Assembly (NCBI GenBank): GCA_016295145.1
Contig: JAEDLR010000016.1
Coordinates: forward strand, 1 to 31,974
Source: Oscillospiraceae bacterium
GTDB lineage: Bacteria > Bacillota > Clostridia > Oscillospirales > Ruminococcaceae
Reading direction: 5' to 3'
DNA: 31,974 nucleotides
Numbering within the stretch: the first letter of the stretch is position 1; each line of letters begins with the position of its first letter. Positions 22,543-31,300 of this stretch are shown piece by piece. Both the position numbers and the translations under genes were made by a program. Below the pieces are notes generated by a model. The model searched no databases. It had not been told where the DNA came from and saw nothing but the letters and a program-made list of their open reading frames with translations.

Positions 22543-23607
22543 TTATTGCACCAGGGCAAGCGCGAAATCTGTCAGATACTTCGGGGAGTAGGCACCCTGC
22601 AGATACCCATCTTTGGCTGAGGTGCCAATTGCAGATGTGAATAATACATCCACCGAGCGTCCTTCCAGCAAACGCAACTGGTGCGCAAGCTGCGCAACGG
22701 CAGGAAAATATTTGTGCAGATTCTGCGCGGCAACTGCACGACGCATATACTGGAGTTCTCGATAAGAAAACGGGAAACGCTGCTGCGCTGTGTACTCGGT
22801 CAGCATCACGCGGTTCACCAGATCCTGGTCAAGCAAATCTGATTTCGTTACAACAATGAGATATTTGCGGATATAGGGGTATTCTGCAGCGATCCGGAGG
22901 TAATCGGTAATGGGAGCACGATCAATCTCCTGCCCGTCAATCAGGAATGCTGCTGTCGATCCCGCGGGTATATGATACTGGTTATGCGCCAGATTCTCCC
23001 CTGATTCATCTACCAAGGCGACAACCGTTCCCTCTGCGGACTGCAAAAAATAGGTGGGCTGTCTCATGCTTTTTCCCGCAAGGAAGGGGGTTGCATCGGG
23101 CACTTTGCCCCGGAGCAGATCGGCGGCGAGGCAGGTGTAGTAAGCGTGCTCAAAGCTTGCTGGGGAAAAGCCGGGCATGATCTGATCGGTACGAAGCGAT
23201 GCCGAAAGTGATGCAAGGGTGATGGTTTTTCCGGCTTCCGGCGGTGCCACCATCACAACCGTATTGCATCTTCTGGCAGAAATTACATTTGTAATGTTGC
23301 TGTGGCAATGCTCACAGGCCATACCCGTTACTGCAACATTGGGAAAACTGGATTCTTCCGTTGTATAGAAGTACGCCGAACCGATTTTCTGAATGACCCC
23401 GCGCAGCGCATCGGGGATATCAGCCTCACCGGCGAAAGCCACCTGTGTCAGCATTTCCTCTGTGGGTTCACCAAACCGCTGGAGATACGCCTGATACTGC
23501 ATATCCACTTCGCAAAAGGCGTGATGCAGCATATGTTTCGTTTCCTTGCAGGTGATCAGATGAAGCGGCGCTTTCATCTCTGCGCCACAATAGATGCATC
23601 TCTTCAT
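22543..23607 (-). CDS. Zinc-ribbon P-loop GTPase (TRAFAC-like)
   Basis: The 354-residue protein combines an N-terminal zinc ribbon (C4, C7, with C98 and C101 in CEHC) and a GTPase domain. G1 is APPEAGKT (121-128), G3 is D200-E-S-G203, and G4 is T254-K-S-D257. These three fit a TRAFAC-type GTPase. The zinc-ribbon plus GTPase layout recalls the double-GTPase families (DO-GTPase) described in GTPase-centred prokaryotic conflict systems, but that needs a profile search. No membrane helix is visible. The start is ATG 23607 after GGAGG; an ATG at 23625 lies before that site. It is the third gene of the operon, and tight spacing joins it to both neighbours. Confidence 0.8.
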   Translation of the reverse strand: MKRCIYCGAEMKAPLHLITCKETKHMLHHAFCEVDMQYQAYLQRFGEPTEEMLTQVAFAGEADIPDALRGVIQKIGSAYFYTTEESSFPNVAVTGMACEHCHSNITNVISARRCNTVVMVAPPEAGKTITLASLSASLRTDQIMPGFSPASFEHAYYTCLAADLLRGKVPDATPFLAGKSMRQPTYFLQSAEGTVVALVDESGENLAHNQYHIPAGSTAAFLIDGQEIDRAPITDYLRIAAEYPYIRKYLIVVTKSDLLDQDLVNRVMLTEYTAQQRFPFSYRELQYMRRAVAAQNLHKYFPAVAQLAHQLRLLEGRSVDVLFTSAIGTSAKDGYLQGAYSPKYLTDFALALVQ

Positions 23608-23621
23608 ATGAATTGCCTCCT

Positions 23622-24329
23622 TCAAGATACGGCCATCGTGATGATGATTCCGTTCACTGTAACGGAAACTTGCTCACCGGCAGATATATGCACGCGCGCG
23701 GTGGTTCGGTCCTCTCCGATGACGCTGAATGGTTTTCCTTTGGTGATCAGCGAAACCCCTTTGCGGTTCCATAGCAGAACGGTTTTGGGAAGAAAAATAC
23801 GAACCAAACCTTCGCCTGACGCTCCGACAACATCAAAGCACGACAGATCCATCACCGAAGGCTTCTCGGACTTGTCTGCCGCAAACAGAAATGACTGCTG
23901 CTCGTCACAAACGCGCATAACGACACGGTAACTGCGTTTCACATCGGATATCTGCCCGTACTGAATCCCCTTGAGAAACGATGATATCCGGCTGTAAATC
24001 GCGGAGATATTCGGGAGCCGTATGCCACAAAGCAGCTTTTTCAACGCCCCCATGTTCCTTTTGAGTGTGCCGTTTCTGATGCCGATGCAGATACTCAAGA
24101 TGACCGTCAGTGCTGTCAGCAATGCAAACAAGTTGAAGGCGTTGTACTGATACTGGTAAATCTCTGCAAAATCTGCAAGATCCGGATCAGGCGACTGCAG
24201 AATCTGACGGAAGTTCTCAAAATCCGAAGCGGTATTTCTGACGGTGATCAGACCAAAAAGGCGCATTCCGAACAGCATCAGCAACATTGCCGGTACAAAC
24301 GCCACAAAAGGCTTCGTCAATTTCTTCAT
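23622..24329 (-). CDS. Membrane protein with two helices and a C-terminal beta-rich domain
   Basis: The 235-residue protein has a first helix near 8-27 (VAFVPAMLLMLFGMRLFGLI), an external loop, and a second near 65-85 (LFALLTALTVILSICIGI). A basic stretch follows, then about 105 residues rich in beta strands (GLVRIFLPKTVLLWNRKGVS, IGEDRTTARVHISAGEQV). By charge, the C-terminal domain is probably cytosolic. I do not recognise the family. The start is ATG 24329 after GGAGG. It lies between a hairpin-containing 77-base gap and the GTPase gene, 14 bases downstream. A membrane receptor or anchor for the GTPase is a guess from context. Confidence 0.65.
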   Translation of the reverse strand: MKKLTKPFVAFVPAMLLMLFGMRLFGLITVRNTASDFENFRQILQSPDPDLADFAEIYQYQYNAFNLFALLTALTVILSICIGIRNGTLKRNMGALKKLLCGIRLPNISAIYSRISSFLKGIQYGQISDVKRSYRVVMRVCDEQQSFLFAADKSEKPSVMDLSCFDVVGASGEGLVRIFLPKTVLLWNRKGVSLITKGKPFSVIGEDRTTARVHISAGEQVSVTVNGIIITMAVS

Positions 24330-24358
24330 TCTGATTTTCCTCCAGTGACTGTGGTCAA

Positions 24359-24394
24359 TCCTGTATCCGCAAAACTGATGCAACGGATACAGGA
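24359..24394 (-). other. Intercistronic hairpin early in the operon
   Basis: TCCTGTATCCG (24359-24369) and CGGATACAGGA (24384-24394) form a perfect 11-bp stem with a 14-base loop. There is no U-tract. It may act on mRNA processing or differential expression of the first gene. Confidence 0.5.
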
Positions 24395-24406
24395 TACCAG
24401 AACGGT

Positions 24407-24934
24407 TTACACGATCTTTGCCATAAAACCGGTCAGGATGCTTGCGACGCCCTTCTGATCCTGCCAGCGCAAGGGGACGACCAGTTCATATGCAGTGGTG
24501 GTGATTTCTCTTGCGCTCGGATCGAAGATGATGACCCTTTCAAGGCTGGGCCGCGCTGTGTCAGCATACACAACCTTTGCGGGTGTGGGGATCTTCCCGT
24601 CAAAGAGCACAACCGAGATATTCCGGATCAGGCGAAGAATGCACGCTTCATGATTGGTTGTGGCTTTCATGAGATCACCTCCCCTCCGGCACTGAACACA
24701 CTGCGGTGGTGCGCAATATTCGCCGCGGTAACGAATCACCTCCCCGCCGGCGCTGAACACGCTGAAGCAAGCCTGCATCAGCCGAGAATAAAACGCAATC
24801 ACTTCACCAACTCCGGGCAGTGCAGCTCTCACCTCAGCGGTGGATATTGCAGCCACAGTATAGAGGATGCACAGCAGCAGCAGGATGCGCTTGATGGTAT
24901 CGAAGCGGCGGAACAGCTTGTAGTCCTTTTCCAT
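24407..24934 (-). CDS. Small membrane protein with internal repeat and second start site
   Basis: The frame encodes 175 residues starting at ATG 24934 after AAGGAGG. It has one clear helix near the start (RILLLLCILYTVAAISTA). A second good start, ATG 24669, follows GGGGAGGTGATCTC in the same frame and would give an 88-residue soluble product (MKATTNHEACILRLIRN...). The SD-bearing segment is a near copy (27 of 30 bases) of a segment 61 bases away. I recognise no family. It may be one fused protein, or two overlapping products. It is the first well-supported gene of the seven-gene operon. Confidence 0.6.
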   Translation of the reverse strand: MEKDYKLFRRFDTIKRILLLLCILYTVAAISTAEVRAALPGVGEVIAFYSRLMQACFSVFSAGGEVIRYRGEYCAPPQCVQCRRGGDLMKATTNHEACILRLIRNISVVLFDGKIPTPAKVVYADTARPSLERVIIFDPSAREITTTAYELVVPLRWQDQKGVASILTGFMAKIV

Positions 24935-24961
24935 GGTGAAACCTCCTTGATAGATCGTGGT

Positions 24962-25119
24962 TCAGCGATTAAAACGCCTTTCGGTTGCGGATGTTTTGCC
25001 TTTGCGGTATGAACCGGCAAGTGTCTGAGACAAAGCATAGAACGCCACAAGCACGGGCTTGTCCCCAATGAAGGACGAAGCGCAGCGGTGTCAGCGGCGA
25101 TCAGAACAGGGCTTGACAT
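24962..25119 (-). pseudogene. Candidate small frameshifted gene ahead of the operon
   Basis: On the minus strand GGGAGG lies 6 bases before ATG 25119. The frame starts MSSPVLIAADTAALRPSLG. A -1 shift at a GGGG run near 25066 would continue as GDKPVLVAFYALSQTLAG..ATERRFNR and stop at 24962, 27 bases before the next gene start. The composite of about 52 residues reads like a real peptide, while the unshifted frame runs on into the next gene. It may be a broken gene, a slippage product or chance. Confidence 0.25.
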
Positions 25120-25147
25120 TGACTTCCTCCCGTTGTTTGATGACCAC

Positions 25148-25176
25148 TTGACAAAGCAGGATGAATCCATTATACT
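25148..25176 (+). promoter_or_regulatory. Strong promoter of the toroid/Nudix gene pair
   Basis: TTGACA (25148-25153) and TATACT (25171-25176) are 17 bases apart. The -10 box is half of the palindrome TATACTAAGTATA (25171-25183), which also reads TATACT on the minus strand, so one regulator could control both directions. The leader to ATG 25468 is about 285 bases. Confidence 0.8.
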
Positions 25177-25282
25177 AAGTATAGTAGCTTCCGTTCCATC
25201 CAGGGCATTGGTCGTTCTCTTTCTCTCTGTATTCATTATATCAGGAATCCGGATGCCCATCAATTGGCAAAACCGGAGGAAA

Positions 25283-25341
25283 TGCGTACAATTATGCTGT
25301 TTTTGCGTACAATTTTCAGTGCGTGTACAAGTGTACACAAT
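25283..25341. promoter_or_regulatory. Cluster of four GTACA boxes, candidate operator
   Basis: TGCGTACAATT occurs at 25283-25293 and again at 25304-25314, exactly 21 bases or two helical turns apart. TGCGTGTACAA follows at 25320-25330 and GTGTACACAAT at 25331-25341. The last two are near palindromes. The cluster lies in the leader of the toroid gene, 100 bases after the promoter, and is not explained by coding. Confidence 0.5.
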
Positions 25342-25467
25342 CTGTTTGGCATTCTGATTGCGCAATGTCAGAAGCACAGAAACCCTCTTGCATTTCGATT
25401 TGCAAAAAGCGGCGAAAGTTACCACCAGATGCTCAGACCGGATGAAAAGCGTAGAACAGGAGGTAAA

Positions 25468-27174
25468 ATGGTGAATATGGCTCGTTTATCATTCAAGTCC
25501 ATTGTTCAGATGATTCAGCACTCAGTGCCGAAAGGAAGACCCCGATGCTGTGTGAGTAAAGTGGAAGATATCATAGCATTGTTTAATGATGTGTTTGCGC
25601 CAACCGATTGGAAATCGTTGGATGCACAGCAGAAATACCTGGAATTCCATCAAAACAAGGATTACGACTGCGACTATGTGATTCTGGGGCTATCCCCCAG
25701 CGATCGGCCGGATAAGGATCTGCTGTCCCGCACGCTTTATATAGACAAACGATCGGGACAAGTTCGCGCCAAGCAGAATAAACTGGTCAGAGAATTCTAT
25801 CTATATCTGTATAAGCATTTCAACCCAACGGATACCATCCTGCGCCTGAAAAAAGCATTGCGCAGCAGAAATGCAGAGCTGATTACCGCTTCGCATCCCA
25901 TCATGCAGGAATTCATTTGCGCAGAATGCATCGGTTTCGATGAAACACACAATAAAAAAATCGTTCGCTTTCTGGAAGAGGCACTGCAAAAGGATCCTTA
26001 TTCTGCACTCATGTACCTATTGATCGTTTCGGTGTTTCCGTGCAGTTATGATGGGTTCACCCTTTCACCAAAGTACTCCTACACCGATAAAATATGTGAC
26101 CTGATTTCGGTATGGCAAGCAGATCCACAGTTACATCACACCATGCCAATTGCCCAACCGATTCCGAAAGATGATTACCAGTCATATATGCATCAGATGA
26201 TGGATTGGCTGCTCAGGATTCCGGTTCGGTGGGGTGCCGTGGATTCCGCAACGGAAATTCAGCACGCCAATATTATCGAAGGCCTTCTGGCAATGAAGTA
26301 TATCGGATATGACACCCGAAAAGAACAGACATATCGGCAGATTCTGCGTGAAGCATTGGCGTGCGTCAGGGATGACGGTCTGTCCAGTAAGTCTCTGAAG
26401 GCATCCACTGCCAACTGCACTTCCCTGCTGCTGGAACTGATTGCGATGGAACGCCGCAATCCATCCGGTATCATTCAGGATTTTTCCAAATATGATCGCA
26501 TTGCAGCGTATATCTGGGAAAATCGCAACCCCAACTATGGCTGGGGGATGTACTCTGCTTATATGCATGATGATGATTGCAGCTTGCCATCTACCTGCAA
26601 GATGCTGCTGACGCTTCTGGATTTCAACATCGCGCAAACCAGTGAATTTGACGCCTTCTGTCAACATATTTTTGAATGCTCCTCGGACGGAAAAATGGGT
26701 TTCTTTATCGGTGATTCTGAAAGCCGGTTGATCACAACTGCATTGCTGATCTGCATTTTTTTCAAAATGCCCAAAGCCCTGCAGAAAAAAATCGAACAAT
26801 CCTATAATCTTACAGAAGGAATTGATTTTGTATTTCAAGAGTTTGTGAAGGAAGATAAGCAAATCGAGGTGGAAACACTCTATGGCATCGACCGGGATGG
26901 TGTCGGCGCAAAAAAAGCACCATGGAATCATATTACCATCCGCTATACCGTGCAAGCATTGTCACTTGCGTATGCAAACCGAAAAATAGGCGAATTACAG
27001 TTCAGCGAGATTATTGGTCATGTCCACAATATCCTGCAGAAAAATGTTGCCAAAGATATCCATGAAAGATATACTTATTATTTTCCCAGAGGTATGGAAG
27101 CACCTCGCAACGGACATTGGACATTCCCCACCGTGTATTTCATCATCGCACTGCATTTACTCAATGGTCTATGA
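25468..27174 (+). CDS. Alpha/alpha-toroid protein (prenyltransferase / squalene-cyclase-like repeats)
   Basis: This is a 568-residue soluble protein. In the second half six helix motifs recur about every 50-60 residues: NIIEGLLAMKYIG, NCTSLLLELIAM, STCKMLLTLLDF, TTALLICIFFKM, YTVQALSLAYAN and PTVYFIIALHLL (residues about 265-566). With NPNYGWGMYS and DGKMGFF turns, this fits an alpha/alpha-6 toroid as in terpene cyclases and protein prenyltransferases. I see no proper DxDD or DDxxD motif; HDDDC near 367-371 is the nearest. The N-terminal 200 residues are unrecognised. ATG 25468 follows AGGAGG closely; an earlier in-frame ATG at 25282 has a poorly spaced site. The Nudix-like gene follows after 103 bases. 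Confidence 0.65.
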   Translation: MVNMARLSFKSIVQMIQHSVPKGRPRCCVSKVEDIIALFNDVFAPTDWKSLDAQQKYLEFHQNKDYDCDYVILGLSPSDRPDKDLLSRTLYIDKRSGQVRAKQNKLVREFYLYLYKHFNPTDTILRLKKALRSRNAELITASHPIMQEFICAECIGFDETHNKKIVRFLEEALQKDPYSALMYLLIVSVFPCSYDGFTLSPKYSYTDKICDLISVWQADPQLHHTMPIAQPIPKDDYQSYMHQMMDWLLRIPVRWGAVDSATEIQHANIIEGLLAMKYIGYDTRKEQTYRQILREALACVRDDGLSSKSLKASTANCTSLLLELIAMERRNPSGIIQDFSKYDRIAAYIWENRNPNYGWGMYSAYMHDDDCSLPSTCKMLLTLLDFNIAQTSEFDAFCQHIFECSSDGKMGFFIGDSESRLITTALLICIFFKMPKALQKKIEQSYNLTEGIDFVFQEFVKEDKQIEVETLYGIDRDGVGAKKAPWNHITIRYTVQALSLAYANRKIGELQFSEIIGHVHNILQKNVAKDIHERYTYYFPRGMEAPRNGHWTFPTVYFIIALHLLNGL

Positions 27175-27277
27175 TTGCAATCAAGCATTGATACGGCAAT
27201 CATGCCTGTGCAAGGGAATCGTCGCACATAAAAACCGATGGGCAATTTATCCGCACAAAAGGAGAAAGGAGCATTCC

Positions 27278-28219
27278 ATGGATTTGATAACATTACAGAG
27301 CGCGCAGGGGTATCTGGAATCCTGCCACAGAATTCAGCGGTTAGAGGAGCGTACAAAGTATCAGGAAGATGTACTGCTTCTACCGCAGCACATCGGGCTT
27401 CAGTTGCACAGCAATCATAATGTGCGCACAGTGGGCATGGATGAAGCACTGGATCAAAAACAAAAAGACCTCCTTCGCATCATCGAGATTGAAGATGCTC
27501 TGCACGGTGTTTATCGTGAGACAAATGTGCTCTCTCCGTCCGTTTATGTTCACTTGTTACCGGATGTACCGTATCATATTGCAACGCAAGGGTTTTTGGT
27601 CAGCAGATTATCCGCACCGATTATTGCATGGATGCAGGAGGAACAAGCAGCCAGAAAAGCGGAATACGGTCTGCATCCTATTGACGAATTCTGGCTTCCG
27701 TTCAGCCGTCCACTGGAATCCATGCATCCCGGAGATGTGGTATGCATCTTCAACAGAAGGGTGGGCGGATGGGACGGCACACCGGCGATGCCTGTCATTG
27801 AATTACTGGGTGCCGGCGGGCATTTACAGTCTGTTTGGGACAATACCCAAAGCAGATTCATCTCGCGCACACTAGAAGATAATCTGCACAAAGAATTCAG
27901 CGAAGAAATTGGCCACCGGATCGAGGCTCAGGACATCACTTTTATTGGAGGATTTGAAAACACAGCTACCCACGAGCTGGTTTTGTTTTCATGCATTGAT
28001 GTACCGGATACAGAGATTCCCCATATACAGGAATATGCACTTCATAACATCCAGGAGGATACCAACGGCATACATCTCGGCACTTTTGATGAGACCATGC
28101 ACTATTATCAAAGGCATCCACATCATTTTGCAGGCGGTCTGCATGCTGCACCCACAAATTTTCCGAATAACAGCCAGTTGATGCACAAGTTGCAGCACTA
28201 TATGCAATCCTTGCAGTAA
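27278..28219 (+). CDS. Nudix-like hydrolase with atypical box
   Basis: The 313-residue protein has a 150-residue N-terminal part of unknown type and a C-terminal Nudix-like domain. The typical strand-loop ELLGAGGHLQ (175-184) and the helix KEFSEEIGH (205-213, the REUxEExGU half of the Nudix box) are present. The spacing between them is about ten residues longer than in the standard 23-residue box, and the usual first glutamate is not in place. Nudix enzymes hydrolyse nucleoside or other organic diphosphates. Whether this one is active is uncertain. ATG 27278 follows AAAGGAGAAAGGAG; the frame is open to 27014 inside the toroid gene. It is co-transcribed with the toroid gene and ends at two terminators. 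Confidence 0.7.
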   Translation: MDLITLQSAQGYLESCHRIQRLEERTKYQEDVLLLPQHIGLQLHSNHNVRTVGMDEALDQKQKDLLRIIEIEDALHGVYRETNVLSPSVYVHLLPDVPYHIATQGFLVSRLSAPIIAWMQEEQAARKAEYGLHPIDEFWLPFSRPLESMHPGDVVCIFNRRVGGWDGTPAMPVIELLGAGGHLQSVWDNTQSRFISRTLEDNLHKEFSEEIGHRIEAQDITFIGGFENTATHELVLFSCIDVPDTEIPHIQEYALHNIQEDTNGIHLGTFDETMHYYQRHPHHFAGGLHAAPTNFPNNSQLMHKLQHYMQSLQ

Positions 28220-28242
28220 TCATATGGCATCTGGCAAAGAAA

Positions 28243-28283
28243 AAAGAGCAGACTCTGGAAATCTCTCTCCAGATCTGCTCTTT
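28243..28283. terminator. Strong terminator between the Nudix-like and xylanase genes
   Basis: AAAGAGCAGA (28243-28252) pairs with TCTGCTCTTT (28274-28283), with an inner TCTGGA/TCCAGA stem. On the minus strand it is followed by TTTTTTCTTT, so it is best for the xylanase gene. Confidence 0.85.
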
Positions 28284-28307
28284 GTTTCATGGCATATCTG
28301 ATACAAC

Positions 28308-28338
28308 AAATGCACCCCGTTTTTCACGAGGTGCATTT
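28308..28338. terminator. Second terminator hairpin
   Basis: AAATGCACC (28308-28316) pairs with GGTGCATTT (28330-28338), followed by TT on the plus strand. It probably backs up termination of the toroid/Nudix transcript, and it also follows the xylanase gene on the other strand. Confidence 0.7.
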
Positions 28339-28358
28339 TTGCAGGATATCGCGATGCA

Positions 28359-31300
28359 TTACTGGAAGAACCAATAATCCATATCCATGGTATTGCTGAA
28401 AATGAAGTAAACATCCTGTGTGCCGCTGAGGCCCGATACAGGAGCAGAGATCTCGCCGTTGGTACCTGCAGGAATATCCACATAGCCAACAACCGTACCG
28501 CTTTCGCTGCCGGTGCAGATCTTAATTGCGCCACCATTGGGTGCGTTCACATTGACGGTGATCTTGGAAGCACCGTTGGTAAATGCTGCGCCCTTTACGC
28601 CGATCCAGTCGCCTGCCTGCACATCCGTTACCTTCGTATCACCAAGGCCGCTGACATTGATCCCTGCCTGACGATAGATGGTCTCAGCCTGCACCTTCTG
28701 ATAAGGATTCAGCGTACCAACCTGCTGAACGCCGCTCATGGTACCGGTAACCGTTACCTGACCGTTGGAAACGGTAGCAGCGTCAATGTGGGGCGAACGG
28801 TAGTTGAGGGAAATGCCCATTCTGTTTTCGATGGCTCTTGCATGGTACAGCAGATAATACTGACCCTTGAATTCAACCAAAGAATGGTGGTTGTTGCCGC
28901 CCTTATCCAAACCAAAGGATGCAGGGTTTTTAAACATACGGCCGCCGAAGGTAAACGGGCCCAAGGGGTTATCAGCAGTCATATAGCAGATTTCGCCGCT
29001 GCCGTAGGCAAGACCGCCGGGAACACTAAAGTTCGTGCAATAGCTGTAATAATACTTGTTGCCGATTTTCAGCATACTGGAATCTTCAAACAAATAGGGG
29101 GGATTCATGCGAACGGGGGTGCCCTCAATGGATGTCATATCCGCGCTGAGCTTGACGCAACGGGCAGTACCGGGATCCGCCTGCTTACCACTGGGTACGC
29201 CGCCGCCGAAGTACAGATAGCCGGAGCCGTCATCATCCACGAATACTGCCGGGTCGAACAGCCACTCTACATCACTGCAATTGGCAGTCTGCTTGGTAAC
29301 CAGTGCCTTGCCAATGGGATCTCTCCAAGGGCCTGTAGGGCTATCGGCGGTCAATACGCCGATGCCGCCTGCGCTGTTACAAAAATACAGGAAGAACTGA
29401 TCCTTGCCATTGATATTCTTCCAACAGGCATCGGGTGCCCAGGAAGCAAATGCCCACTTTGCAATGCCGTTGCTGCCTGCAACGGGAATCGCACCATGAT
29501 CCGTCCAGTTAACAAGATCATCTGAGGAAATGCAGTTGATTTCCTGCACATCGTAAGAGTTCTCTTTCATCTGGCCGTTGGAATCATACTCAAAAGCATC
29601 ATTGGTCATAAAGACGTACAGACGGTCATTGTAGACCATGAAGCCGGGGTCTGCGCCAAAACGCTGGGTGTAAAGTGCGTTGTTCTCATCGAGGTTCTTC
29701 CAACTGGTTGCAAGCTTCACAGAGGAGAAAATCTGCTCCATCGCTGCGGTATCAATGACACGTTCTGCCACCGGGAACTCGGTAATGATGCCTGCAACGA
29801 AATCACGGATCAGCTCGATATCGGTGGTATCAAATACACCACTCTGGTCAACATCGGCAGCAAGCTCCGCATAGCGATCTGTAAAGCCCTTGGAATCTGC
29901 GCGCTTTGCCATGGTCAGGTCAACGGAAGAAATCATGCCATCGCAGTTCAGGTCGCCCAGAATCAATTCCTTGGAAAGACCTGCGCCGCTGATGACGGTA
30001 CCTGCCACTGCACCGATTGCTTCATCAATGTAGAAATTATTGGTGGAATCAGCAGTTTCCACATACAGCTGCATATTGGTTGCATCTGCCGGAATGGTAT
30101 AGTTGGTGTTCGCAAGCTGCACCCACTCGCCCTTGATTGCAGTACCCTCTGCAACGGTGGAATACTGGGTATCGCCGTTGGCATCGGTGTACTGTAACTT
30201 CATGTAGAACGTATCGGTTGCTGCGCCATCAAAATACATCACATTGGTGCTGAAGCTGTATTCATTGCCGGGTACAAATGCACGGGCACTGATCGTACGG
30301 GTGCAGCCGTTCCAGGCGGATTCTCTGCCCTGCACCAGCAGTGCCTCTGCGCCCTGATAAGCAGTTCTGCCGCTGGTCATAACGGTTGCCGAGCCTCTGC
30401 CCTGCCATGTGCAGGTATCGCCCTCGAACTCATCATGGAAATACCAACCGTTTTCATCCGGTGTAACGGGCTTCACATTACCGTCATACTGGCTACCGTC
30501 GCCCCACTCAGACTCCGGAATCATGGAAGTCAGCGTGGTATAAGCAAGCTTCGGCTGATTGTTGGAATCGTACAGCAGCGCATTGCTGCCTGCGCTCAGC
30601 CAGGAGTTTGCATCGTTGGGGCCCCAGATACAGATTGCGGTCACGCGGCCTTCAGAGATGGGGTTTGTATTCAGATCAATACCTGCCTGGAAGATTGCCT
30701 TGTACTTATCTGCCTGCTGCTGCAGCGTATACTCACCGTTGTTCAGGGAGATATCCAACTCGGTGACCTGCACATCACAGCCGATGGAGAGGTACTTCCT
30801 CATTGCAGTCAGGTAGGAATCCGTGCCTGCAAAGCCGGTTGCGTTCGCCGGCACGTGGGACTGCATACCAACGCCGTCCAGCAAGCCCTTATCAAAGAGG
30901 GACTTGCACATATTGTAGATGCAGTCGCGCTTGTGATCCCAGTACTCGTTGTAATCGTTGTAATACAGGTCACAACCCTCAGGCGCATACTTTCTTGCAT
31001 AGGTAAAGGCTTTTTCTACAAAGCCGTTATCGCCATAAACCTGTACCCATGCGGATGTACCGCCTGTGACATTGTTATCGCCGGGCACTCTGGCACCGCC
31101 GTTGTTTGCAGTGCGGTTGCTGTCATCGCTGACTGCCTCGTTCACCACATCGTATGCATAGAGATTCAGATCGGGATACTGGGTCTCAATGGCTTGGAAC
31201 ATATTCTTGATATAGCTTTCCAGACGGGCATCCATGGTGGATTCGGAAACCCATGCACCGCTGGCGTTATAGCCCTCTTTGAAGAACCACGAGGGAGTCT

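Larger units (their letters stand above)
24935..25467. other. Divergent intergenic region of the GTPase operon and the toroid gene
   Basis: This region holds the candidate broken gene (24962-25119), a strong plus-strand promoter (25148-25176), a palindromic -10 region and a cluster of GTACAA boxes (25283-25341). No convincing -35 box is seen for the minus-strand operon. Confidence 0.6.

Noticed and set aside
25111..25140. Second promoter built on TTGACATTGAC at 25113-25123
   Set aside because: No acceptable -10 box is found 16-18 bases downstream, while the 25148-25176 promoter is complete.
24829..25425. Open frame of 198 codons on the minus strand spanning the divergent intergenic region
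   Set aside because: It overlaps a better gene (24407-24934) in another frame, runs across a strong opposite promoter and ends in low-complexity residues (Ser/Cys runs). Only its segment near 25119 was kept, as a tentative broken mini-gene.
25264..25467. Extension of the toroid protein by 68 residues
   Set aside because: The extra residues have no domain character and cover the GTACA box cluster; the Shine-Dalgarno at 25459-25465 supports ATG 25468, though ATG 25282 cannot be fully excluded.
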